In this document: positions 9,604-23,346 of the stretch, piece after piece
How positions within the stretch are numbered: the first letter of the stretch is position 1
Layout: every line of letters begins with the position of its first letter
Origin: Portulaca oleracea
Lineage: Eukaryota > Streptophyta > Magnoliopsida > Caryophyllales > Portulacaceae
Assembly (NCBI GenBank): GCA_029582165.1
Contig: CM055892.1
Location: forward strand, 4,187,347-4,251,346
Direction: 5' to 3'
DNA length: 64,000 bases
Translations under genes and position numbers: made by a program
The notes under the pieces: model-generated
Databases searched by the model: none
What the model was told of the DNA's origin: nothing
What the model saw: only the letters and a program-made list of their open reading frames with translations

Positions 9604-11902
9604 GGCTCTGATACAAAATGGAGAGTTTCGTGATGGGCAATGCTTGAGTTTAAGATGAACACTTAATGAACCAGTAAAGAGAGTGCCGAATACTTCAAGA
9701 ATGCAAGTATATGGACTTGGCTTAAAGGAAAACTCCACCAACCAAGAACTAACTTTGGCTTAAAGGATTCATCCACCAACCAAAGCAACAAACCCACCAA
9801 GACCAGATAAAGATAAACACCACTAATCTCTAAAGGATTTGCCTTAAACACACCACCATTAACAATGGATAAAGTAATTCAAGACTTGAGGGAAAATTGA
9901 GAGCAAAAAGCTTACAAAGTTTTTCCATAATTCATTATCAAATTTCTATCTAATTCATTAGGCAAGTTCTTCATTACAAATAAGCTTCTTGGCCCATATA
10001 TGGATGTCCAAGGCACCCCTTTGGCTGCCATACATGACTCCAATAAGGAAAAATATGAATACAAAGACAACTTGCTAGAGATGGAAAGATTACACGACAA
10101 AGTGACAGATTAGCTTGATGTACTCCAAACTTTACACCTCAATGAGCCTCTTTCCCAATTTATCCCAATGAAATAAAGCAAGAATCCATGGCATGACACC
10201 TCACATGGGTTGCTCAACAAGGTAGCAAGTGGGTAAAACACAATGAATGCATACATTGTCAAGAACCGGACAAAAGCTCTATGTCCAAATCCTGTCTGGG
10301 AAATAGGGATCCATGATGGTGCTAAGGCTGAAACTTTACCAGCAGAAAGATCAATTTTCTCGAACCAATTTAGGCTCATGAATCGTCCAAAAAGCTTTTG
10401 TATTAAACAAGTTATGTCCTTGCAAAGTTGGTGCTTCCCAGTTGTGCGTCCAACCTGCACATCTAAGAAGAAACGCCTAAATGAACCCCTTAATGATATT
10501 ATTTGGTCTTCTAACAATCTCCGTGTGAAAGATAACACCACAAAATGGTAGGATCACTTGTGCTAAACAGAGAGAGCGCACTTGAGGATCATATTGGAAA
10601 TCAACCCAACATTACACTAAAAATCATAATGTTATCTAATCCCAAATTGCAATAAAAAAACTCTTGATCTTTTCCAAGCTCCTAATGAACTTAACCCCTA
10701 TAACTCTTCAATTTCCCAATAGAAGGCCTCAAGGACAGACCAAATAAGGACCAATTGCATTCCTCCAAGGTCCGGGATCTACCTTGAAATGAACACCGCT
10801 CCCTGATGGTGACTAAAATGATGCTCCAAGGACCCGGATCCACCTTGAAATGGACCCCACAACCAAGTTTTAATTGTTGAGAGGGGAGGGAGGCTTCAAG
10901 CAAGATGGCAACCAAGGGTGCATCTAAATGGACCCAACCCAAATACGGTGCAGACTCTCCTTCTTGAAGAAGAGTTGCCCTCAACTCTTGGGGGTAAAAA
11001 TCAAGGCATCCTCCATGAGTTTGTAATCCAACGTAGGAGCTTCCCAAAAGCCCAAGCATGGCCACACTGAGAACTCCTCCTTTCTTGAATGAGTAGCGAT
11101 TCTTGAAGGGGACTTGGGTTATCTCTTCTGAATATTAGCTTCCTCTTTCAATCCTAGCATTAATTATCTTGTTGAACTCAACAAGATATTCATCAGAAGA
11201 AAGATGAAAGTTGAGGTAATCATGATGGACCTTACTTTCAATCAATCTTGGTTCAAGGATTGCCTTGCTAGGTTGATAAGGCATGACCTCCTCTTTTGGA
11301 AGTTCTTGAATTGGCTCCTCCTCCTTTAAGGGCTCTTCTTGGACCTCATCAAGCTCAAGGAGCTCTCCTTCCCTAGCCATGAGATGGACTTCTTCTATCA
11401 CCTCTTGTTCTTCCTTTTCACAAGGGGTTTCTTGGTTTTCATTTTCCTCATCATCATCTTGGAAATACTTGCCAAAGAACTCCCAATTCATGTAGTAATT
11501 GAGTTGGCTCCAAGTAGAGATCTTAGGTTTTCCAAGTGCAATCCTTTCTTCTTGGAAAGCTTTAAGACACACAGTAGTATATCTTTCAAGATAAGAGGTG
11601 ACAAAGGTTAATCCTAGCTAATTGGAGAGATCATATCCCTTCATACATTTCTCAAAAGCCAAAACCCCTTCTATGTAGATGCTTGGATCTTTTAAGCCTT
11701 TACGAAACTTAGATATCATGGGCCAAACTAAGGGAGAATCATTCATTTCATGAAGAAGGTTTGGGAAGATATTGTTCGAGATTTTATTTTATTTTTTGGT
11801 TTTGATGGCTCTTTTCTTCGCTGGTTTTGTGAGAGAAAATGGAGAGAAAGAAAATGGTAGAAGATTGAAATCAGAGATAACAAACTCAAGCACACTAACC
11901 TA
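9604..11902 (-). repeat. Array unit 1 (2299 bp)
   Basis: Minus-strand parts: gag-like frame 11135-11572 with its upstream continuation cut by TAG at 11618-11620; tail frame 10691-11065; second short frame 10110-10541, the longest version in the array (143 codons, same C-terminal STSS stop as in other units). Tail segment has the four-C form (ctccct) that shifts the frame. Confidence 0.85.
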
Positions 11903-14198
11903 GGCTCAGATACCAAATGGAGAGTTTCGTGATGGGCAATGCTTGAGTTTAAGATGAACACTTAATGAACCAGTAAAGAGAGTGTCGAATACTTCAAGAA
12001 TGCAAGTATATGAACTTGGCTTAAAGGAAAACTCCACCAACCAAGAACTAACTTTGGCTTAAAGGATTCATCCACCAACCAAAGCAACAAACCCACCAAG
12101 ACTTATAAACATGAACACCACTAATCTCTAAAGGATTTGCCTTAAACACACCACCATTAATAATCGATAAAGTAATTCAAGACTTGAGGGAAAATTGAGA
12201 GCAAAAAGCTTACAAAGTTTTTCAATAATTCATTAACAAATTTCTATCTAATTCATTAGCCAAGTTCTTCAATACAAATAAGCTTCTTGGCCCATATATG
12301 GATGTCCAAGGCACCCCTTTGGCTGCCATACATGACTCGAATAAGGAAAAATATGAATACAAAGACAACTTGCTAGAGATGGAAACATTACACTACAAAG
12401 TGACAAATTAGCTTGATGTACTCCAAACTTTACACCTCAATGAGCCTCTTTCCCAATTTATCCCAATGAAATAAAGCAAGAATCCATGGCATGACACCTC
12501 ACATGGGTTGCTCAACAAGGTAGCAAGTGGGTAAAACACCATGAATGCATACATTGTCAGGAACCGGACAAAAGCTCTATTTCCAAATCCTGTCTGGGAA
12601 ATAGGGATCCATGATGGTGCTAAGGCTGAAACTTTACCAGCAGAAAGATCAATTTTCTCGAACCAATTTAATCTCATGAATCGTCCAAAAAGCTCTTGTA
12701 TTGATCAAGTTATGTCCTTCGAAGTTGGTGCTGCCCAGTTGTGCGTCCAACCTGCACATCTAAGAAGAAACGCCAAAATGAACCCCTTAATGATCTTATT
12801 TGGTCTTCTAACAATCTCCGTGTGAAAGATAACACCACAAAATGGTAGGATCACTTGTGCTAAACAGAGAGAGCGCACTTGAGGATCATATTGGAAATCA
12901 ACCCAACATTACACTAAAAATCATAATGTTATCTAATCCCAAATTGCAATAAAAAACTCTTGATCTTTTCCAAGCTTCTAATGAACTTAACCCCTAGAAC
13001 TCTTCAATTTCCCAATAGAAGGCCTCAAGGAAAGACCAAATAAGGACCAATTGCATTCCTCCAAGGTCCGGGATCTACCTTGAAATGAACACCGCTCCCC
13101 GACGGTGACTAAAATGATGCTCCAAGGACCCGGATCCCCCTTGAAATGGACCCCACAACCAAGTTTTAATTGTTGAGAGGGGAGGGAGGCTTCAAGCAAG
13201 ATGGCAACCATGGGTGCATCTAAATCGACCCAACCCCAATACGGTGCAGACTCTCCTTCTTGAAGAAGAGTTGCCCTCAACTCTTGGGGGTAAAAATCAA
13301 GGCATCCTCCATGAGTTTGTAATCCAACGTAGGAGCTTCCCAAAAGCCCAAGCATGGCCACACTGAGAACTCCTCCTTTCTTGAATGAGTAGCAATTCTT
13401 GAAGGGGACTTAGGTTATCTCTTCTTCATATTAGCTTCCTCTTTCAATCCTAGCATTAATTATCTTGTTGAATTCAACAAGATATTCATCACAAGAAAGA
13501 TGAAAGTTGAGGTAATCATGATGGACCTTACTTTCAATCAATCTTGGTTCAAGGATTGCATTGCTAGGTTGATAAGGCATGACCTCCTCTTTTGGAAGTT
13601 CTTGAATTGGCTCCTCTTCCTTAAAGGGCTCTTCTTGGACCTCATCAAGCTCAAGAAGCTCTCCTTCCCTAGCCATGAGATGGACTTCTTCTATCACCTC
13701 TTGTTCTTCCTTTTCACAAGGGGTTTCTTTGTTTTCATTTTCCTCATCATCATCTTGGAAATACTTGCCAAAGAACTCCCAATTCATGTAGTAATTGAGT
13801 TGGCTCCAAGTAGAGATCTTAGGCTTTCCAAGTGCAATCCTTTCTTCTTGGAAAGCTTTAAGACACACAGTAGTATATCTTTCAAGATAAGAGGTGACAA
13901 AGGTTAATCCTAGCTAATGGGAGAGATCATATCCCTTCATACATTTCTCAAAAGCCAAAACCCGTTCTATGTAGATGCTTGGATCTTTTAAGCCTTTACG
14001 AAACTTAGATATCAAGGGCAAAACTAAGGGAGAATCATTCATTTCATGAAGAAGGTTTGGGAAGATATTGTTTGAGATTTTATTTTTTTTTTTGGTTTTG
14101 ATCGCTCTTTTCTTCGCTGGTTTTGTGAGAGAAAATGGAGAGAAAGAAAATGGTAGAAGATTGAAAACAGAGATAACAAACTCAAGCACACTAACCTA
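11903..14198 (-). repeat. Array unit 2 (2296 bp)
   Basis: Gag-like frame 13431-13868, tail frame 12987-13361, second short frame 12408-12677. Shares the nonsense codon between the N-terminal and central gag-like parts (near 13914) with units 0, 1, 3, 4 and 9. Close in sequence to units 1, 3 and 4. Confidence 0.85.
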
Positions 14199-16497
14199 GG
14201 CTCTGATACCAAATGTAGAGTTTCGTGATGGGCAATGCTTGAGTTTAAGATGAACACTTAATGAACCAGTAAAGAGAGTGTCGAATACTTCAAGAATGCA
14301 AGTATTTGGACTTGGCTTAAAGGAAAACTTCACCAACCAAGAACTAACTTTGGCTTAAAGGATTCATCCACCAACCAAAGCAACAAACCCACCAAGAGTA
14401 GATAAAGATGAACACCACTAATCTCTAAAGTATTTGGCTTAAACACACCACCATTAACAATGGATAAAGTAATTGAAGACTTGAGGGAAAATTGAGAGCA
14501 AAAAGCTTACAAAGTTTTTCCATAATTCATTATCAAATTTCTATCTAATTCATTAGCCAAGTTCTTCAATACAAATAAGCTTCTTGGCCCAAATATGGAT
14601 GTCCAAGGCACCCCTTTGGCTGCCATACATGACTCGAATAAGGAAAAATATGAATACAAAGACAACTTGCTAGAGATGGAAAGATTACACTACAAAGTGA
14701 CAAATTAGCTTGATGTACTCCACACTTTACACCTCAATGAGCCTCTTTCCCAATTTTTCCCAATGAAGTAAAGCAAGAATCCATGGCATAACACCTCACA
14801 TGCGTTGCTCAACAAGGTAGCAAGTGGGTAAAACACCATGAATGCATACATTGTCAAGAACCGGACAAAAGCACTATTTCCAAATCCTGTCTGGGAAATA
14901 GGGATCCATGACGGTGCTAAGGCTGAAACTTTAGCAGCAGAAAGATCAATTTTCTCGAACCAATTTAGGCTCATGAATCATCCAAAAAGCTTTTGTATTG
15001 ATCAAGTTATGTCCTTGCGAAGTTGGTGCTGCCCAGTTGTGCGTCCAACCTGCACATCTAAGAAGAAACGCCAAAATGAACCCCTTAATGATCTTATTTG
15101 GTCTTCTAACAATCTCTGTGTGAAAGATAACACCACAAAATGGTAGGATCACTTGTGCTAAACAGAGAGAGCGCACTTGAGGATCATATTGGAAATCAAC
15201 CCAACATTACACTAAAAATCATAATGTTATCTAATCCCAAATTGCAATAAAAAACTCTTGATCTTTTCCAAGCTTCTAATGAACTTAACCCAAGAACTCT
15301 TCAATTTCCCAATAGAAGACCTCAAGGACAGACCAAATAAGGACCAATTGCATTCCTCCAAGGTCCGGGATCTACCTTAAAATGAACACCGCTCCCCGAT
15401 GGTGACTAAAATGATTCTCCAAGGACCCGGATCCACCTTGAAATGGACCCCACAACCAAGTTTTAATTGTTGAGAGGGGAAGGAGGCTTCAAGCAAGATG
15501 GCAACCATGGGTGCATATAAATCGACCCAACCCAAATACGGTGCAGACTCTCCTTCTTGAAGAAGAGTTGCCCTCAACTCTTGGGGGTAAAAATCAAGGC
15601 ATCCTCCATCAGTTTGTAATCCCCAACGTAGGAGCTTCCCAAAAGCCCATGCATGGCCACACTAAGAACTCCTCCTTTCTTGAATGAGTAGCGATTCTTG
15701 AAGGGGACTTGGGTTATCTCTTCTGAATATTAGCTTCCTCTTTCAATCCTAGCATTAATTATCTTGTTGAACTCAACAAGATATTCATCACAAGAAAGAT
15801 GAAAGTTGAGGTAATCATGATGGACCTTACTTTCAATTAATCTTGGTTCAAGGATTGCCTTGCTAGGTTGATAAGGCATGACCTCCTCTTTTGGAAGTTC
15901 TTGAATTGGCTCCTCCTCCTTTAAGGGCTCTTCTTGGACCTCATCAAGCTCAAGGAGCTCTCCTTCCCTCGCGATTAGATGGACTTCTTCCATCACCTCT
16001 TGTTCTTCCTTTTCACAAGGGGTTTCTTGGTGTTCATTTTCCTCATCATCATCTTGGAAATACTTGACAAAGAACTCCAAATTCATGTAGTAATTTAGTT
16101 GGCTCCAAGTAGAGATCTTAGGCTTTCCAAGTGCAATCCTTTCTTCTTGGAAAGCTTTAAGACACACAGTAGTATATCTTTCAAGATAAGAGGTGTCAAA
16201 GGTTAATCCTAGCTAATTGGAGAGATCATATCCCTTCATACATTTCTCAAAAGCCAAAACCCCTTCTATGTAGATGCTTGGATCTTTTAAGCCTTTACGA
16301 AACTTAGATATCAAGGGCCAAACTAAGGGAGAATCATTCATTTCATGAAGAAGGTTTGGGAAGATATTGTTCTAGATTTTTTTTTTTTTTTGGGTTTTGA
16401 TGGCTCTTTTCTTCGCTGGTTTTATGAGAGAAAATGGAGAGAAAGAAAATGGTAGAAGATTGAAAACGGAGATAACAAACTCAAGCACACTAACCTA
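14199..16497 (-). repeat. Array unit 3 (2299 bp)
   Basis: Gag-like frame 15730-16167, a shortened tail frame 15377-15577, second short frame 14705-14974. The primer-like site is followed by aaatgtagag in place of aaatggagag. Confidence 0.85.
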
Positions 16498-18793
16498 GGC
16501 TCAGATACCAAATGGAGAGTTTCGTGATGGGCAATGCTTGAGTTTAATATGAACACTTGATGAACTAGTAAAGAGAGTGTCGAATACTTCAACAATGCAA
16601 GGATATGGACTTGGCTTAAAGGAAAACTCCACCAACCAAGAACTAACTTTGGCTTAAAGGATTCATCCACCAACCAAAGCAACAAACCCACCAAGACCAG
16701 ATAAAGATAAACACCACTAATCTCTAAAGGATTTGCCTTAAACACACCACCATTAACAATGGATAAAGTAATTCAAGACTTGAGGGAAAATTGAGAGCAA
16801 AAAGCTTACAAAGTTTTTCCATAATTCATTATCAAATTTCTATCTAATTCATTAGGCAAGTTCTTCATTACAAATAAGCTTCTTGGCCCATATATGGATG
16901 TCCAAGGCACCCCTTTGGCTGCCATACATGACTCGAATAAGGAAAAATATGAATACAAAGACAACTTGCTAGAGATGGAAAGATTACACTACAAAGTGAC
17001 ACATTAGCTTGATGTACTCCACACTTTACACCTCAATGAGCCTCTATCCCAATTTATCCCAATGAAATAAAGCAAGAATCCATGGCATGACACCTCACAT
17101 GGGTTGCTCAACAAGTTAGCAAGTGGGTAAAACACCATGATTGCATACATTGTCAAGAACCGGACAAAAGTATTATTTCCAAATCCTGTCTGGTAAATAG
17201 GGATCCATGATGGTGCTAAGGCTGAAACTTTACCAGAAGAAAGATCAATTACCAATTAAGGCTCATGAATCATCCAAAAAGCTTTTGTATTGATCAAGTT
17301 ATGTCCTTGCGAAGTTGGTGCTGCCCAGTTGTGCGTCCAACCTGCACATCTAAGAAGAAACGCCAAAATGAACCCCTTAATGATCTTATTTGGTCTTCTA
17401 ACAATCTCTGTTGGAAAGATAACACCTCAAAATGGTAGGATCACTTGTGCTAAACAGAGAGAGCGCACTTGAGGATCATATTGGAAATCAACTCAACATT
17501 ACACTAAAAATCATAATGTTATCTAATCCCAAATTGCAATAAAAAACTCTTGATCTTTTCCAAGCTTCTAATGAACTTAACCCCTAGAACTCTTCAATTT
17601 TCAAATAGAAGGCCTTAAGGACAGACCAAATAAGGACTAATTGCATTCCTGCAAGGTCCGGGATCTACCTTGAAATGAACACCGCTCCCCGATGGTGACT
17701 AAAATGATGCTCCAAGGACCCGGATCCACCTTGAAATGGACCCCACAACCAAGTTTTAATTGTTGAGAGGGGAGGGAGGCTTCAAGCAAGATGGCAACCA
17801 TGGGTGCATCTAAATCGACCCAACCCCAATACGGTGCAGACTCTCCTTCTTTAAGAAGAGTTGCCCTCAACTCTTGGGGGTAAAAATCAAGGCATCCTCC
17901 ATGAGTTTGTAATCCCCAACGTAGGAGCTTCCCAAAAGCCCATGCATGGCCACACTGAGAACTCCGCCTTTCTTGAATGCGTAGCGATTCTTGAAGGGGA
18001 CTTGGGTTATCTCTTCTGAATATTAGCTTCCTCTTTCAATCCTAGCATTAATTATCTTGTTTAACTCAACAAGATATTCATCACAAGAAAGATGAAAGTT
18101 GAGGTAATCATGATGGACCTTACTTTCAGTCAATCTTGGTTCAAGGATTGCCTTGCTAGGTTGATAAGGCATGACCTCCTCTTTTGGAAGTTCCTGAATA
18201 TGCTCCTATTCCTTTAAGGGCACTTCTTGAACCTCATCAAGCTCAAGGAGCTCTCCTTCCCTCGCGATGAGATGGACTTCTTCCATCACCTCTTGTTCTT
18301 CCTTTTCACAAGGGGTTTCTTGGTGATCATTTTCCTCATCATCATCTTGGAAATACTTGCCAAAGAACTCCAAATTCATGTAGTAATTTAGTTGGCTCCA
18401 AGTAGAGATCTTAGGCTTTCCAAGTGCAATCCTTTCTTCTTGGAAAGCTTTAAGACACACAGTAGTATATCTTTCAAGATAAGAGGTGTCAAAGGTTAAT
18501 CCTAGCTAATTGGAGAGATCATATCCCTTCATACATTTCTCAAAAGCCAAAACCCCTTCTATGTAGATGCTTGGATCTTTTAAGCCTTTACGAAACTTAG
18601 ATATCAAGGGCCAAACTAAGGGAGAATCATTCATTTCATGAAGAAGGTTTGGGAAGATATTGTTCTAGATTTTTTTATTTTTTTTTTTGGTTTTGATGGC
18701 TCTTTTCTTCGCTGGTTTTGTGAGAGAAAATGGAGAGAAAGAAAATGGTAGAAGATTGAAAACGGAGATAACAAACTCAAGCACACTAACCTA
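16498..18793 (-). repeat. Array unit 4 (2296 bp)
   Basis: Gag-like frame 18206-18460, shortened by a change near 18210 that ends it at VPLKE. Tail frame 17637-17870; second short frame 17004-17255, with a small deletion (ttaccaatta) at its start that unit 5 shares. Confidence 0.85.
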
Positions 18794-21033
18794 GGCTCAG
18801 ATACCAAATGGAGAGTTTCATGATGGGCAATGCTTGAGTTTAAGATGAACACTTGATGAACCAGTAAAGAGAATGTCGAACACTTCAACAATGCAAGGAT
18901 ATGGACTTGGCTTAAAGGAAAACTCCACCAACCAAGAACTAACTTTGGCTTAAAGGATTCATCCACCAACCAAAGCAACAAACCCACCAAGACCAGATAA
19001 AGATAAACACCACTAATCTCTAAAGGATTTGCCTTAAACACACCACCATTAATAATGGATAAAGTAATTCAAGACTTGAGGGAAAATTGAGAGCAAAAAG
19101 CTTACAAAGTTTTTCCATAATTCATTATCAAATTACTATCTAATTCATTAGGCAAGTTCTTCATTACAAATAAGCTTCTTGGCCCATATATGGATGTCCA
19201 AGGCACCCCATTGGCTGCCATACATGACTTGAATAAGGAAAAATATGAATACAAAGACAACTTGCTAGAGATGGAAAGATTACACTACAAAGTGACACAT
19301 TAGCTTGATGTACTCCACACTTTACACCTAAATGAGCCTCTATCCCAATTTATCCCAATGAAATAAAGCAAGAATCCATGGCATGACACCTCACATAGGT
19401 TGCTCAACAAGGTAGCAAGTGGGTAAAACACCATGATTGCATACATTGTCAAGAACCGGACAAAAGCATTATTTCCAAATCCTGTCTGGTAAATAGGGAT
19501 CCATGATGGTGCTAAGGCTGAAACTATACCAAAAGAAAGATCAATTACCAATTTAGGCTCATGAATCATCCAAAAAGCTTTTGTATTGATCAAGTTATGT
19601 CCTTGCGAAGTTGGTGCTTCCTAGTTGTGCGTCCAACCTGCACATCTAAGAAGAAACGCCAAAATGAACCCCTTAATGATATTATTTGGTCTTCTAACAA
19701 TCTCTGTTGGAAAGATAACACCTCAAAATGGTAGGATCACTTGTGCTAAACAAAGAGAGCGCACTTGAGGATCATATTGGAAATCAACTCAACATTACAC
19801 TAAAAATCATAATGTTATCTAATCCCAAATTGCAATAAAAAACTCTTGATCTTTTCCAAGCTTCTAATGAACTTAACCCCTAGAACTCTTCAATTTCCCA
19901 ATAAAAGGCCTTAAGGACAGACCAAATAAGGACCAATTGCATTCCTCCAAGGTCCGGGATCTACCTTGAAATGAACACCGCTCCCCGATGGTGACTAAAA
20001 TGATCCTCCAAGGACCCGGATCCACCTTGAAATGGACCCCACAACGAAGTTTTAATTGTTGAGAGGGGAGGGAGGCTTCAAGCAAGATGGCAACCATGGG
20101 TGCATCTAAATCGACCCAATCCCAATACGGTGCATCTAAATCAAGGCATCCTACATGAGTTTGTAATCCAACGTAGGAGCTTCCCAAAAGCCCACGCATG
20201 GCCACACTGAGAACTCCTCGTTTCTTGAGTGAGTAGCGATACTTGAAGGGGGCTGGGGTTATGTCTTCTTCATAGTTGCTTCCTCTTTAAAACCTAGCAT
20301 TCATTATCTTGTTGAACTCAACAAGATATTCATCACAAGAAAGATGAAAGTTGAGGTAATCATGATGGACCTTACTTTTAGTCAATCTTGGTTCAAGGAT
20401 TGCCTTGCTAGGTTGATAAGGCATGACCTCCTCTTTTGGAAGTTCCTGAACTGGCTCCTCCTCCTTTAAGTGCACTTTATGCACCTCATCAAGCTCAAGG
20501 AGCTCTCCTTCCCTAGCCATGAGATGTACTTCTTCCATCACCTCTTGTTCTTCCTTTTCACAAGGGGTTTCTTGGTGTTCATTTTCCTCATCATCATCTT
20601 GGAAATACTTGCCAAAGAACTCCCAATTCATGTAGTAATTGAGTTGGCTCCAAATGGAGATCTTAGGCTTTCCAAGTGCAATCCTTTCTTCTTGGAAAGC
20701 TTTAAGCCACATAGTAGTATCTCTTTCAAGATTAGAGGTGACAAAGGTGAATCCTTTCTCATTAGAGAGGTGATATCCCTTCATACATTTCTCAAATTCG
20801 AAGACCCTTTCTATGTAGATTCTTGGATCTTTTATGCCTTTAAGAAACTTAGATATCAAGGGCCAAACTAAGGGAGGATCATTCATCTCATGAAGAAGGT
20901 TTAGGAAGATATTGTTCGGGATTTTTTTTTTTGTGATGGCTCTTTTCTTCACTGGTTTTGTGAGAGAAAATGGAGAGAAAGAAAATGGTAGAAGATTGAA
21001 AACGGAGATAACAAACTCAAGCAAACTAACCTA
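18794..21033 (-). repeat. Array unit 5 (2240 bp), with the longest gag-like ORF
   Basis: About 56 bp are missing near 20130 (cggtgcatctaaatcaaggc joins two parts of the tail frame). The gag-like frame 20287-21024 is open for 245 codons. The second short frame is 19300-19593. Confidence 0.85.
20287..21024 (-). CDS. Gag-like ORF in array unit 5 (245 aa), likely non-functional
   Basis: Longest open version of the frame found in every unit. The first 50 residues come from the leader and a lysine run encoded by the poly(A) tract. Residues about 50-140 carry the pattern of the plant Ty3-type gag domain (Retrotrans_gag): an acidic-hydrophobic helix with FEKCMKGY, a segment TSNLERDTTMWLKAFQEER where L-G-A-WW is usual, then GKPKISIWSQLNYYMNWEFF, matching the common GK-KI-TW-KM--L---FLP run. 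Residues 150-235 are strongly acidic with ELPKEEVMPYQPSKAIL. There is no CCHC zinc knuckle, protease or polymerase. Gag would form the particle shell; a satellite-embedded copy without partners is probably inert. The gag reading is by pattern only. Confidence 0.55.
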   Translation of the reverse strand: MLEFVISVFNLLPFSFSPFSLTKPVKKRAITKKKIPNNIFLNLLHEMNDPPLVWPLISKFLKGIKDPRIYIERVFEFEKCMKGYHLSNEKGFTFVTSNLERDTTMWLKAFQEERIALGKPKISIWSQLNYYMNWEFFGKYFQDDDEENEHQETPCEKEEQEVMEEVHLMAREGELLELDEVHKVHLKEEEPVQELPKEEVMPYQPSKAILEPRLTKSKVHHDYLNFHLSCDEYLVEFNKIMNARF

Positions 21034-23346
21034 GGCTCTGATACCAAATGGAGAGTTTAGTGATGGGCAATACTTGAGTTTAAGATGAACACTTGATGAA
21101 CAAGAAAAGAGAGTGCCGAATACTTCAAGAATGCAAGTATATGGATTTGGCTTAAAGGAAAAGTCAACCAACCAAGAACTAGCTTTGGCTTAAAGGATTC
21201 ATCCACCAACCAAAGCAACAAACCCATCAAGACTAGATAAAGATGAACACCACTAATCTCTAAAGGATTTGGCTTAAACACACCACCATTAACAATGGAT
21301 AAAGTAATTGAAGACTTGAGGGAAAATTGAGAGCAAAAAGCTTACAATGTTTTTCCATAATTCATTATCAAATATCTATCTAATTCATTAGCCAAGTTCT
21401 TCAATACAAATAAGCTTCTTGCCCCTTATATGGATGTCCAAGGCACCCCATTGGCTGCCATACATGACTCTAATAAGGAAAAATATGAATACAAAGACAA
21501 CTTGCTAGAGATGGAAAGATTACACTACAAAGTTACACATTAGCTTGATGTACTCCACACATGACACGTCAATGAGCCTCTTTCCCAATTTATCCCAGTG
21601 AAATAAAGCAAGAATCCGTGGAATGACACCTCACATGGGTGGCTCAACAAGGTAGCAAGTGGGTAAAACACCATGATTGCATACATTGTCAAGAATCGGT
21701 CAAAAGCATTATTTCCAAATCCTGTCTGGTAAATACGGATCCATGCAGGAGCTAAGGCTGAAAATTTACCAGCAGAAAGATAAATTATCTTGAGCCAATT
21801 TAGGCTCAATAATCATCCAAAAAGCTTTCGTATTGATCAAGTTATGTCCTTGCGAACTTGGTGTTGCCCAGTTGTGCGTCCAACCTTCACGTCTAAGAAG
21901 AAACGCCAAACTGAACCCCTTAATGATCTTATTTGGTTTTCTAACCATCTCCGTTGGAAAGATAACACCTCAAAATGGTAGGATCACTTATGCTAATAGA
22001 GAGAGCGAACTTGGTCGTATTGGAAATCAGCCCAACATTACACTAAAAAATCATAATGTTATCTATCCCAAATTGCAATTAACAACTCTTGATATTTTCC
22101 AAGCTCCTAATGAACTTAACCCCTAGAACTCTTCAATTTCCCAATAGAAGGCCTTAAGGACAGACCAAATAAGGACCAATTGCATTCCTCCAAGGTCTGG
22201 GATCTACCTTGAAATGAACACCGCTCCCGATGGTGACTAAAATGATGCTCCAAGGACCCGAATCTACCTTGAAATGGACCCCACAACCAAGTTTGAATTG
22301 TTGAGAGGGGAGGGAGGCTTCAAGCAAGGTGGCAACCATGGGTGCATCTAAATCGACCCAGTCCCAATACGGTGGAGACTCCCCTTCTTGAATAAGAGTT
22401 GCCCTCAACTCTTGGGGATAAAAATAGAGGCATCGTCCATGAGTTTGTAATCCAACGTAGGAGCTTCCCAAAAGCCCATGCATGGCCACACTAAGAACTA
22501 CTCCTTTCTTGAATGAGTAGCGATTCTTGAAGGGGGCTGGGGTTATCACTTCTTCATAGTAGCTTCCTCTTTCAATCATAGCATTCATTATCTTGTTGAA
22601 CTCAACAAGATATTCATCACAAGAAAGATGAAAGTTGAGGTAATCATGATAGACCTTACTTTCAATCAATCTTGGTTAAAGGATTGCCTTGCTAGGTTGA
22701 TAAAGCATGACCTCCTCTTTTGGAAGTTCTTGAATTGGCTCCTCCTCCTTTAAGGGCACTTCTTGGACCTCTTCAAGATCAAGGAGCTCTCCTTCCCTAG
22801 CCATGAGATGGACTTCTTCCATCACCTCTTGTTCTTCCTTTTCACAAGGGGTTTCTTGGTGTTCATTTTCCTCATCATCATCTAGGAAATACTTGCCAAA
22901 GAACTCCCAATTCATGTAGTAATTGAGTTGGCTCCAAGTGGAGATCTTAGGCTTTCCAAGTGCAATGTTTTCTTCTTGGAAAGCTTTAAGACACACAGTA
23001 GTATATCTATCAAGATAAGAGGTGACAAAGGTTAATCCTAGCTCAATTGAGAGGTCATATCCCTTCATACATTTCTCAAAAGCCAAGACCCCTTCTATGA
23101 AGATGCTTGGATCTTTTTAGCCTTGAAGAAACTTAGATATCAAGGGCCAAACTAAGGGAGAATCATTCATTTCATGAAGAAGGTTTGGGAAGATATTGTT
23201 CGAGATTTTTTTTTTTTTTTTTGGTTGTGATGGCTCTTTTCTTCGCTGGTTTTATGAGAGAAAATGGAGAGAAAGAAAATGGTAGAAGATTGAAAACGGA
23301 GATAACAAACTCAAGCACACTAAAGAAAATGGTAGAAGATTGAAAA
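21034..23346 (-). repeat. Array unit 6 (2313 bp)
   Basis: Carries the three-C form ctcccgatgg (22224-22233), which keeps the tail frame open into a second GVHFKVDPRPW. Gag-like frame runs 22676-23086, then one TAA codon, then 22154-22669. Second short frame 21540-21809. Near 23320-23350 a local duplication of gaaaatggtagaagattgaa has removed most of the next primer-like site. Confidence 0.85.
22154..23086 (-). pseudogene. Gag-like plus tail frame joined, one stop (unit 6)
   Basis: One reading frame covers the gag-like domain and the tail in this unit with a single TAA near 22673 (after PSKAIL), showing that the two frames seen in other units were once one protein of over 300 residues. The tail part contains GLLGSSYVGLQTHG, then FYPQELRATLIQEGE, then a 20-residue tandem repeat (GVHFKVDSGPW ... 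GVHFKVDPRPW). I do not recognise the tail; it has no visible catalytic motif and no hydrophobic membrane helix. Possibly a retroelement-specific extension of gag. Confidence 0.55.

Noticed and set aside
10110..10541. Second short frame of the array (shared ending STSS) as a host membrane protein
   Set aside because: Mildly hydrophobic, but its start is not conserved, several units break it, and it lies in what may be LTR sequence; kept only as a unit landmark.
11339..11611. Plus-strand open frames of 60-135 codons rich in Leu, Phe and Ile, recurring in every array unit
   Set aside because: They are the antisense of the acidic gag-like frame; the hydrophobic composition follows from reverse-complementing GAA/GAG/AAG codons. 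The minus frame has recognisable gag motifs and the plus one does not.
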